From assembly GCA_020058355.1 (NCBI GenBank), contig JAGVEG010000051.1, positions 1 through 15,595 on the forward strand: a stretch of 15,595 nt of DNA, written 5' to 3'. Source of the DNA: Candidatus Berkelbacteria bacterium (GTDB lineage: Bacteria > Patescibacteriota > UBA1384 > CAILIB01). A program made the position numbers and the translations under genes. Under the pieces are notes generated by a model. It was not told the origin of the DNA. It saw nothing but the letters and a program-made list of their open reading frames with translations, and made no database searches. Shown here in pieces: positions 8,774 to 15,497 of the stretch. Numbering within the stretch: the stretch's first letter is position 1; every line of letters starts with the position of its first letter.

Positions 8774-9970
8774 ATGAAACTTACCTTTTCTTCCCGCGAT
8801 GTACTTGAGTGGAATACCGATGAAGTGATCGATACCCACGGCGTTTTGAAGGCGCTCGAAAACCCGGCTACACCGCTTCGCGTGAAGCTGGGTATTGATC
8901 CTACGAGTAGCAATCTGCATCTTGGTCGTACAATTCCTCTCTGGCGCCTTCGCGCTTTCCAGGAGATGGGACACCATGTCGACATCGTTATCGGTGACTT
9001 TACCGGTCGGGTGGGTGACACCTCGGATAAAGATGCCGAGCGCCCCATGCTGTCTCAAGAAGAAGTTGAGAAGAACTACCAGAGTTACTTTGACCAAATC
9101 TGGATGATTCTGAATCCTGAAAAGCGTGATCAAGTGACTATTCACCTCAATAGCACCTGGCTTGGTAAGCTGAGCTTTTACGAAGTGGCGGAGCTTGCAG
9201 ACATATTTTCAGTCAATGACTTTGTGAAGCGTGAGTTGATTGCGCGTCGTCTTGAGAGTGGAAAGCGTGTTTCGCTGCGAGAACAGCTCTATCCGCTGAT
9301 GCAGGGGTGTGACTCCGTTGCCTTGCGGTCTGATGTCGAGCTTGGTGGTACCGACCAGCGTTTTAACTTGTTGGCAGGACGAGCCCTCTTGGAGAATGCG
9401 GGACTCCGTCCACAGGCAATTATCACGAATGATCTTATTGCAGGAACTGATGGTCGCAAAATGAGTAGTAGCTGGGGTAATGTCATTGCACTTGTTGATT
9501 CTGCTGAAGAAAAATTCGGTAAGGTACTGTCGATTGCTGACGAAGTACTTCCTCAATATCTAGGACTTCTGCCATTTTCAGCACAGCCGTTTACTAGTGA
9601 AGTGCTTGCCCAGCGCCTTGCTGCAGGGGAAAACCCTCGTGACCTTAAGCTGGCAATCGCCTGGTCAATTGTTACCCTCTACCATGGCGAAGAAGCTGCA
9701 GATCATGCTAAGGCTGGCTGGGTTGCTCAGTTTTCAGAGCACCAGCTCCCTGAAAATATTGAAGAAGTAGTGCTGAGTCTCCCGACGGATATTGTCTCTG
9801 TCATGGTTGACGCAGGTGGTGCCTCTACGCGCTCTGATGCAAAGCGTCTTTTGGAGCAGGGTGGGGTGCGGATTGACGGTGCGGTGGTCACCGACTTTAA
9901 GCAGGAAATCAGTGTTCCGGCACTGCTTCAGGTGGGAAAACGTCATTATCGTAAGATTATCGCAGCATGA
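8774..9970 (+). CDS. tyrS: Tyrosyl-tRNA synthetase
   Basis: This cytoplasmic class I aminoacyl-tRNA synthetase charges tRNA-Tyr with tyrosine. The 398-residue product has the normal family length. The HIGH-type ATP-binding motif is HLGR at 49-52, in the context GIDPTSSNLHLGR. The tyrosine-binding region carries the diagnostic DVELGGTDQRFNLL (about 187-200). The KMSKS loop is KMSSS at 229-233 in DGRKMSSSWGN. The C-terminus (from about 350) is an S4-like RNA-binding domain (RLLEQGGVRIDGAVV). The motif spellings suggest the bacterial subgroup that includes TyrZ-type enzymes. The ATG at 8774 opens directly with the conserved N-terminal region and has no Shine-Dalgarno. It lies just after the -10 element. 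The gene overlaps argS by 4 nt (ATGA), so the two are probably translationally coupled. Confidence 0.97.
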   Translation: MKLTFSSRDVLEWNTDEVIDTHGVLKALENPATPLRVKLGIDPTSSNLHLGRTIPLWRLRAFQEMGHHVDIVIGDFTGRVGDTSDKDAERPMLSQEEVEKNYQSYFDQIWMILNPEKRDQVTIHLNSTWLGKLSFYEVAELADIFSVNDFVKRELIARRLESGKRVSLREQLYPLMQGCDSVALRSDVELGGTDQRFNLLAGRALLENAGLRPQAIITNDLIAGTDGRKMSSSWGNVIALVDSAEEKFGKVLSIADEVLPQYLGLLPFSAQPFTSEVLAQRLAAGENPRDLKLAIAWSIVTLYHGEEAADHAKAGWVAQFSEHQLPENIEEVVLSLPTDIVSVMVDAGGASTRSDAKRLLEQGGVRIDGAVVTDFKQEISVPALLQVGKRHYRKIIAA

Positions 9971-11688
9971 GTACGACACTTGAGCGGTTTTTGGAGTCAC
10001 TCGTACAGCAACTCCTATCTGAGCAGGGGATAGCTATTGCGGATACCCGGGTGGTACCGGCTTCTCGTCCAGAGTTCGGAGATTACCAGTGGAATGGGGC
10101 AATTGCCTCCGGTAATCGTGAAGCAGCCGCTACTATTGCAGCTGCACTCCTGGATCGCCCTGAGATTGCTGCCGCTTCGGTGGCGGGTCCTGGCTTCGTA
10201 AATATTACCGTTACTGAATCAGTACTTTGGTCGTTTGCTCAGCAGCTTCCTGAAAACCTGTTTGAGCAACCAGAGAAGAAGCGGATCATCGTAGACTACG
10301 GAGGACCTAATGTGGCGAAGCCGCTGCATGTAGGGCACCTGCGATCCGCGGTTGTGGGTAATAGTATTGTCCGTATGTTGCGTGCTGCTGGTCATGACGT
10401 AACCGGGGATGTTCACCAGGGTGATTGGGGAACTCAGATGGGCATGGTCTTGATGGGAATTAAGCGAGCGCAGCCCGACCTCGTCTTCTTTGACGCAGGA
10501 TACGCCGGCGAGTATCCCGCGGATTGTCCAGTAACACTGGCTGATCTTGCGCGGATATATCCTGAGCAATCAGCACTTTGCAAGACAGATCCTGAGGCTA
10601 AGGCGGCAGCGTTGGCAGCTACCTTGGAGCTGCAGCAGGGCCGACGGGGATACCGAGCGCTCTGGGAGCTCTTTTCTACTATCTCAATAACAGATACAGA
10701 GGCGATCTACTCGTGGCTCGGCGTTACCTTTGAGCGTTGGTATGGTGAAAGTCACTATAACCCGCTCATCCCGGGGATTATCGAAGACCTGGCCAAGCGA
10801 GAAATTTCTCATCGTGACGATGGGGCCATTATTATTCCGGTTGGCGACGATGTACCGCCGCTCATCTTCCTGAAATCAGATGGCGCCTACCTGTACGCAA
10901 CGACAGATATTGCAACCATAGTTGAGAGAATGAGTGAGCAGTTTGATGCGATTCACTATGTGATCGATAAGCGTCAAGAGCTGCATATTGAGCAAGTGCT
11001 TCGCGCTACCCGTAAGGCCGGGTACCTTCCAGAAACCCAAGAAGTGGCGTTTCACGGATTCGGCACGCTCAATGGTCCTGATGGTCGTCCGTTTAAGACC
11101 CGTTCTGGCGAGGTTATTGCACTACGTGATCTGATTGATCAAGTGGTTGGGGCGGTAAAGAAAACCATGGAAACAGCCGGCGTGGCTGCTCAGTATCCTG
11201 CGGATGAGCAGGAGGCTATCGCCCATGCGGTGGCGATTGCTGCCATTAAGTATGGTGATTTGCAGAACGATAAAAAGTCAGATTACCGCTTTGATCCCGA
11301 GAAGTTCACTAGTTTTGAAGGAAAGACCGGTCCCTATGTGATCTATACGGCGGTGCGTTTACAGTCCTTGCTCCGTAAGTTTGCCGAGATCACTCCTGCA
11401 TTTTCCGACCTGCCAGCTGCCCATACTTCAGAGTGTGAGTTGTTGCTCGTTCTCCTGCGGACCCCTGCTGTTTTCCGCGAGGCTCTGAGGCAGCTTGCAC
11501 CACACATGCTTGCGGAGCAGCTTTATCTGGTTTCCCAGGCGGCAAATCGGTTCTATGAGCATTGCCGTGTTGGGGCAACTGATGACACTAAGCAGCAGGC
11601 GCAGTGGCTAGCAGTCAGTCAGCTTGCGGCTTTAGTTATTGTGCAGCTAGCCGACCTCCTCGGTATTGAGGTGCCAGAGCGGATGTAG
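9967..11688 (+). CDS. argS: Arginyl-tRNA synthetase
   Basis: This class I synthetase charges tRNA-Arg; the family needs tRNA present to activate arginine. The 573-residue product has the usual length. An N-terminal Add-1-like domain occupies about 1-100. The HIGH motif is HVGH at 121-124 within YGGPNVAKPLHVGHLRSA, followed by HQGDWGTQMG. A KMSKS-equivalent loop reads KTRSGE near 377-382. The tRNA-binding DALR domain begins around residue 450 (GKTGPYVIYTAVR) and ends with PERM, the typical arginyl enzyme C-terminus. The start is fixed by the ATGA overlap with tyrS. No convincing Shine-Dalgarno precedes it, so translation probably depends on ribosomes finishing tyrS. The stop is 1 nt from the next ATG. 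Confidence 0.97.
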   Translation: MSTTLERFLESLVQQLLSEQGIAIADTRVVPASRPEFGDYQWNGAIASGNREAAATIAAALLDRPEIAAASVAGPGFVNITVTESVLWSFAQQLPENLFEQPEKKRIIVDYGGPNVAKPLHVGHLRSAVVGNSIVRMLRAAGHDVTGDVHQGDWGTQMGMVLMGIKRAQPDLVFFDAGYAGEYPADCPVTLADLARIYPEQSALCKTDPEAKAAALAATLELQQGRRGYRALWELFSTISITDTEAIYSWLGVTFERWYGESHYNPLIPGIIEDLAKREISHRDDGAIIIPVGDDVPPLIFLKSDGAYLYATTDIATIVERMSEQFDAIHYVIDKRQELHIEQVLRATRKAGYLPETQEVAFHGFGTLNGPDGRPFKTRSGEVIALRDLIDQVVGAVKKTMETAGVAAQYPADEQEAIAHAVAIAAIKYGDLQNDKKSDYRFDPEKFTSFEGKTGPYVIYTAVRLQSLLRKFAEITPAFSDLPAAHTSECELLLVLLRTPAVFREALRQLAPHMLAEQLYLVSQAANRFYEHCRVGATDDTKQQAQWLAVSQLAALVIVQLADLLGIEVPERM

Positions 11689-11689
11689 G

Positions 11690-12157
11690 ATGACCCATCA
11701 TCAGGGAGGTGTGGTGTCGCTGGTTGTCAGAGTAACAGGAGATGAACAGCGGCGCGGTAGTCCACTTCGAACTAAACTACAGCAGCAGCTCAGTGAGTAC
11801 TTTGGTGGCAAGAAATTTCATGAAAGCTGGTCCCATTCGGGGGAGTGGCTGGCAGTTGCTGCCGCGTTGCTTCCCGTTGGTATTGATATTGAAGTTGCAC
11901 AGGAATTTCGAGGTACGAGTCCGCGTATTTTTCTGAGCGAAAGCGACGAGATTACGTTGAATGTGTTTCAGCGTCCGCAGATTGTCGGATGGACCATGAA
12001 GGAAGCAGTGTTCAAAGCCGATCCCGAACAGACCTCAAACCTTACGGCTTACTCAATACATGAGCAAGGGAGATTGGTAGTGCGTGATAATTCTCGTTGG
12101 TGCATCGAGGTGACAGAAACAGACGCCTACACGCTAGCGATTGCTAGGGCAGCTTGA
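11690..12157 (+). CDS. Compact Sfp-type 4'-phosphopantetheinyl transferase
   Basis: This enzyme family moves 4'-phosphopantetheine from coenzyme A onto a serine of acyl or peptidyl carrier proteins. From the ATG at 11690 the product is 155 residues. The signature is clear: SHSGEW at 48-53, PVGIDIE ending at Glu68 (metal ligands Asp66 and Glu68) and WTMKEAVFK at 101-109 (Glu105, Lys104, Lys109). Sfp-type enzymes usually have about 220-240 residues, with a long N-terminal half before the SHSG motif. Here only about 47 residues precede it, so the fold is much reduced. Start choice is uncertain. An in-frame ATG at 11666 would overlap argS by 23 nt. A GTG at 11714 has GGGAGG 4 nt upstream. The ATG at 11690 is 1 nt after the argS stop and is preferred. 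It is the last gene of the tyrS operon and overlaps the convergent gene by 14 bp. No carrier protein lies in the window. Confidence 0.8.
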   Translation: MTHHQGGVVSLVVRVTGDEQRRGSPLRTKLQQQLSEYFGGKKFHESWSHSGEWLAVAAALLPVGIDIEVAQEFRGTSPRIFLSESDEITLNVFQRPQIVGWTMKEAVFKADPEQTSNLTAYSIHEQGRLVVRDNSRWCIEVTETDAYTLAIARAA

Positions 12158-14345
12158 ATTCGTACACGTTCTCGCCCTGGAGCAGCCAGAGTTGCTGGGT
12201 GGTGGTGTTCATATCCATCCCCGTAATGTCATTGAGTTCCATGGGGAAGGTGAAGGCGCGGCGGAAGGTACCGTCTTTGCCGTATTCATGAAGGATTGCA
12301 GTGCCGAAGGTTGTCCCACGAACACCGGCGTCGAGGATGTAGAGGCTCTGGGTTTGGTCATTGGTGAAAATCTGGAGTGGGCGTGCCTTGGTTTCAAGAA
12401 GGGCGGGCATACCCTTAAGGTCAAACGAGGTATCAACGGCGTTGCCAACAATCTTGACCACGCTCCCATCTGCCTTGAGGACGTAGATGGCGCCGTCAAT
12501 GGCAACCGATATCATGTTCTTCAGATCAATCCTCTTAGGGTTAATGAGAGAAGTTGCTTTGCCATACTTACTTTCTCCGGTCGCCGGATAGCGCCAGATC
12601 ATGCCGGCTCGTGCGTCAACCAGATAGAGATTGTTGCCAAAGTTCTGGAGGCTGGTTGCGGTGGCAAATGACCCTTCTTCGCTTGTAGCGAGGCGGGTGG
12701 TGGGGGCTTCGCCACCGGTAAACTCGATAATCTTATTATCAGCAGTGAGGCCACTGGTGATGGACGAAGTAGCAGCTTTGGGGGTACGGGTCAGGCTGAT
12801 AATCTTGGTTGTTCCCGCGGGAAGAGCAATGCCGGTTGGGGCGGTCGCGCCGAGCCTGCTTGCTACAGCATTGGTTTCAGTGCCACCTGCGGCAATGGCA
12901 ACGGGACCCTGGACCACGACACTACTTCGGCTACTACCAAGAGGATAGAGTGCCGATTGGGTGGCATAGCGGGTGGCATTGAGCTGAGGGTCAAGCAGGG
13001 TGTTATAGGTGGTCCAAATTGTCTTCAGCTGCTCAGCCTCGGTATCATTTGCCGGCTGGAAGGTGGTGAGTTCAATTTGTGCCTTCTTAAAGAGGGCAAC
13101 GCTGGGTGTTTCGTTCAAAAAGGCGACCGTTTCTTCTGCTTGGGCAAGTTGAGGATTCTTGGTGGCGGTTGCTGCCTTTGGTGTACCTGGAGAGGTGCGG
13201 ACGAGCGCCCGGGTGACTGGGACACCTATCAGAATCACAATAGCCGTTGAGAGCATGAGAAGGCGGATACGACGATCACGCCACCAGTGATGGAAGAATG
13301 TTTCGTTCTCAAGGAAGGCAAACCGTTTCCTGAGTAGGCGTCCGCGGCGAGCTGAAATACGCTCGATTCCTTCGGGAAGTTGTGGTTTGAAGGTGGGAAG
13401 TGCTGGGGCCTCAGGAAGATTTGGCATGCGCTCTTTGAGGGGGGTCACTGCCTTAGAAATAGCTGGCATAGCTACTTCGCTGAAGCGCTGTGAGGTCGAC
13501 TGAGCACCTCGCCCCGCAGCTATTGCTGTATTGCTGACAGCATGGGCAATTTTTTTCGTCCCGTGTACGACGCGATCAAGGTGGGGTTTTGCGGTACGGG
13601 CAACGCGACGTGCAGCACTTTCAAGCTCCAGAGCAAGTTGGAACACGGTGATTTCCTGGTGGGTAGCGACGCCACTTGGTTGCACCGAAATAATTGAGGT
13701 ACAGACCGCAGCGTTCTTACTGCGACGTAGTTCACGGATAATAGCGGCGCAGGCGCCAGCCGGGGTATGGCTACTTACTACCCGGCGCAGCCCATCAAGC
13801 GAGAGTTCGCGGTAGAGCTCGGTATTACCAAATAGAATAGTGTCACCTGGAGCCAGGGTGCCGGAAGCAAGGTTGCCAAAGGTTTTGAGGGGGTGATTGT
13901 CAGATGGCTGCGAGTCGTCGGTAATCTGTCGAATGGTGCCGCGCTGCACAAGATAGGCAGGAATATGACCGGTATGCGCAAAATAGAGCTGGTCATCAGC
14001 AAAGAGGAAGAGTCCGGCATTGAGGCCACCAATCCAGTCAGCCTCACCGGCTTCAGCGATGCGGTGCAGGGATTGGTTGAGACCACGCAGGAAGCGCTCA
14101 AACTGGTCTTCAATAGTGGGGCCGACAACAAGACGCTCAAACTCAACAACGATTGCCTCACGAATAGTCTCAAGGAGTGACCCGCCGGGGAACCACGGCT
14201 GATCAATTTCGAAACAGTACGTAAGAAGGGGTTCATCGTGCAGGCTGGTGCCGTGGGTGCCACCAAGTGAGCCACAGAGCAAACGCTTGCTCCGTACAAC
14301 GGGAGCAGGAACAATTTGGCAAAACCGTGCAGAAAGGGCACTCAT
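12144..14345 (-). CDS. PP2C-like pseudophosphatase with transmembrane helix and beta-propeller-like outer domain
   Basis: The 733-residue product is not a member I know by name. Residues 1-225 resemble a PP2C/SpoIIE-type phosphatase fold. The stretch FAHTGHIPAYLVQRGTIRQI (122-141) parallels the family's GDSRAYLLRDGKLRQLT. GDTILFGNTELYREL (167-181) parallels the D.ILLCSDGL region. The Asp residues that bind metal in those motifs (GDS and SDG) are replaced, and the N-terminal DGxGG motif is not seen. An inactive, ligand-sensing domain is therefore inferred. A basic linker (225-355) leads to one transmembrane helix at about 361-382. Then come an extracytoplasmic helical segment (395-460) and a repeat-like beta region (about 470-733) with NLYLVDARAGMIWRYP, GAIYVLKADGSVVKI and SLYILDAGVRG, typical of NHL/propeller blades. 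It has its own promoter, divergent from the RNA and pilin genes. The ATG at 14345 lacks a good Shine-Dalgarno. Confidence 0.85.
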   Translation of the reverse strand: MSALSARFCQIVPAPVVRSKRLLCGSLGGTHGTSLHDEPLLTYCFEIDQPWFPGGSLLETIREAIVVEFERLVVGPTIEDQFERFLRGLNQSLHRIAEAGEADWIGGLNAGLFLFADDQLYFAHTGHIPAYLVQRGTIRQITDDSQPSDNHPLKTFGNLASGTLAPGDTILFGNTELYRELSLDGLRRVVSSHTPAGACAAIIRELRRSKNAAVCTSIISVQPSGVATHQEITVFQLALELESAARRVARTAKPHLDRVVHGTKKIAHAVSNTAIAAGRGAQSTSQRFSEVAMPAISKAVTPLKERMPNLPEAPALPTFKPQLPEGIERISARRGRLLRKRFAFLENETFFHHWWRDRRIRLLMLSTAIVILIGVPVTRALVRTSPGTPKAATATKNPQLAQAEETVAFLNETPSVALFKKAQIELTTFQPANDTEAEQLKTIWTTYNTLLDPQLNATRYATQSALYPLGSSRSSVVVQGPVAIAAGGTETNAVASRLGATAPTGIALPAGTTKIISLTRTPKAATSSITSGLTADNKIIEFTGGEAPTTRLATSEEGSFATATSLQNFGNNLYLVDARAGMIWRYPATGESKYGKATSLINPKRIDLKNMISVAIDGAIYVLKADGSVVKIVGNAVDTSFDLKGMPALLETKARPLQIFTNDQTQSLYILDAGVRGTTFGTAILHEYGKDGTFRRAFTFPMELNDITGMDMNTTTQQLWLLQGENVYEFKLP

Positions 14346-14353
14346 GTTCCACT

Positions 14354-14382
14354 AGTCTATCACGCTCTTTGCGGCCTGTGGA
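14354..14382 (-). promoter_or_regulatory. Candidate promoter of the pseudophosphatase gene
   Basis: On the minus strand TCCACA (14382-14377), a 17-nt spacer and TAGACT (14359-14354) preceded by TGA form an extended -10 type promoter. It ends 8 nt before the ATG, so the transcript would be leaderless or nearly so. The same TGATAGAnT string is used in front of the pilin gene on the other strand. Confidence 0.5.
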
Positions 14383-14386
14383 GGAG

Positions 14387-14414
14387 TTGTCGGAAAAAGT
14401 GTAGTTGCTACACT
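14387..14414 (+). promoter_or_regulatory. Promoter of the structured RNA with an overlapping perfect inverted repeat
   Basis: TTGTCG (14387-14392), a 16-nt spacer and TACACT (14409-14414) place a start near 14421, exactly where the closing helix of the RNA begins. AGTGTAG-TTG-CTACACT (14398-14414) is a perfect 7-bp inverted repeat covering the spacer and the -10. This is the layout of a repressor operator. The repressor is unknown, and a chance palindrome cannot be excluded. Confidence 0.5.
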
Positions 14415-14420
14415 AAATCC

Positions 14421-14550
14421 GCCCACTCCTTGCATGTAGCTTCTTAATCTTGTGCAAAGGGATGCCTAGATAGTGGTTCACCGTGGTGAATCCTTGCGGC
14501 GACCCACGTAGTCGTTTTACGGCTGCATGCACCCTGGAGTGGGTTTTTTT
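14421..14550 (+). ncRNA. Probable structured RNA of about 130 nt (small RNA or leader), family not recognised
   Basis: The 5' and 3' ends pair. CCCACTCC (14422-14429) is complementary to GGAGTGGG (14536-14543), which is followed by seven T. Inside it, GCATGTAGC (14432-14440) pairs with GCTGCATGC (14522-14530), nine pairs with one G-U. Further in, GCAAAGG (14454-14460) faces CCTTGC (14492-14497) with one bulge, and TTCACC/GGTGAA (14477-14482, 14485-14490) forms an apical hairpin. The result is a rod with a large internal loop, broadly like 6S RNA. I see no conserved sequence that would prove that or identify a known riboswitch. A competing hairpin, GTAGTCG/CGGCTGC (14508-14526), would break the second helix, so two states are possible. 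No coding frame explains the region. It could be an independent RNA gene or a leader that terminates before the pilin gene. Confidence 0.6.
14536..14550 (+). terminator. Intrinsic terminator of the structured RNA
   Basis: GGAGTGGG, which completes an 8-bp helix with 14422-14429, runs directly into seven T. The only local stem is 4 bp (ACCC 14531-14534 with GGGT 14541-14544), so termination would rely mainly on the long-range helix. Confidence 0.5.
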
Positions 14551-14567
14551 GTTTTGCTCTATGGCCG

Positions 14568-14576
14568 TGATAGAAT
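14568..14576 (+). promoter_or_regulatory. Extended -10 promoter abutting the pilin start
   Basis: TGATAGAAT (TG at 14568-14569, hexamer 14571-14576, five of six to TATAAT) lies 7 nt before the ATG. No good -35 is visible because the RNA's T tract occupies that position; an extended -10 can work without one. No Shine-Dalgarno is present, so a leaderless pilin message is likely. Confidence 0.5.
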
Positions 14577-14583
14577 AACTGTA

Positions 14584-15453
14584 ATGAAAAAGACCTCATC
14601 AAGATTGCGTGGTTTTACCCTTATTGAACTACTCGTTGTTATTGCGATTATTGGTATTTTGGCAACGCTCAGTATCGTAAACGTGGGGCGTTCACGCGCT
14701 TCTGCCCGTGACGCGAAGGCGGTAAGTGCAGGCTCTTCGGCACTTCGATCGATCGAGGCATTTAAGGCAACTAATGGCGGCATCATTAGTAATGTACCCG
14801 GAGCTGGACGCGATACACTGAGTACTACTAGTGGAAGTATTTCGAGTCTTTTCACCGGTGCATCAGATAGTACCAGTGCTTATGCATCATCAATTACAAG
14901 TACGCCAAGTAGTGCCTATACGTATAGTTATGTAGTACCAAATACCCCCGTATCAGGAGCGGGTCGTTCAGTTGTACAAGATGTCAGCCCAATCGGATAT
15001 CGCTTTACAGTGGGACCGCTCAACCGCACCACTGATCCCTACTATGTCATTCAGGATAGTAGTACTTACTATAGCGACACCGATCCTGATGCCATTGTCT
15101 ATGATGCAACGATTCTTCTGAAGGATATCCGGAGTTGTAATGCATGGGGTCAATTCTGTACACCGGGTATTACAAATGGCGGCGTGACCGTGCGCCTGAA
15201 GAGTGGCGCGGTAACAGTGGCATCAACAACACTCAATAGCCCGCCTACTGCACCAAGTGTTATTCTCTATCTTGCTCCAGCACTGAGTTTTCCAGTACCA
15301 AGCGGTACCTACACTATTGAGGTAGAGAATATTGCGAACGGCGCCACCTCCTACAACGTGATGATTAACGGAGGTGGACCACAGCCGGTGCCACAACCAA
15401 TCACTATTAGTTCGGGAGGTATTGTTGAGGTGATTGTTAACGGGCTCCCTTAA
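14584..15453 (+). CDS. Type IV pilin-like / pseudopilin prepilin
   Basis: The 289-residue product begins with a classic class III signal. A short basic leader (MKKTSSRLRG) is cut by prepilin peptidase after Gly10. The hydrophobic helix FTLIELLVVIAIIGIL follows, with Glu at mature position 5. The helix continues into a polar stretch (RSRASARDAKAVSAG), as in pilin alpha-1. The C-terminal part is Ser/Thr/Gly-rich and beta-like. It has two Cys nine residues apart or less (SCNAWGQFC) that may form a disulfide, and a final region of YTIEVENI-type strands. It would be a membrane-anchored subunit assembled into a pilus or pseudopilus. The start at 14584 is set by the signal and the adjacent promoter; an upstream in-frame ATG at 14527 lies inside the RNA and is rejected. 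No assembly ATPase or peptidase gene is in the window. Confidence 0.9.
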   Translation: MKKTSSRLRGFTLIELLVVIAIIGILATLSIVNVGRSRASARDAKAVSAGSSALRSIEAFKATNGGIISNVPGAGRDTLSTTSGSISSLFTGASDSTSAYASSITSTPSSAYTYSYVVPNTPVSGAGRSVVQDVSPIGYRFTVGPLNRTTDPYYVIQDSSTYYSDTDPDAIVYDATILLKDIRSCNAWGQFCTPGITNGGVTVRLKSGAVTVASTTLNSPPTAPSVILYLAPALSFPVPSGTYTIEVENIANGATSYNVMINGGGPQPVPQPITISSGGIVEVIVNGLP

Positions 15454-15497
15454 CGAGGTGCTTACAACATGCAAAAGACTCGGAAGGAGAAATTTCA

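Noticed and set aside
12141..12671. Plus-strand 176-codon frame after the transferase
   Set aside because: It is antisense to the propeller-like part of the minus-strand gene, which has a clear domain order and promoter.
14421..14550. c-di-GMP riboswitch, SRP RNA or RNase P as identity of the structured RNA
   Set aside because: The position before a pilin suggested a c-di-GMP switch, but its conserved core strings are absent. So are the SRP GGAA-loop region and the RNase P GAGGAAAGTC-type motif.
14527..14583. Upstream ATG extending the pilin by 19 residues
   Set aside because: The extension would place non-signal residues before the MKK leader and runs through the RNA terminator; the class III signal and adjacent -10 fix the ATG at 14584.
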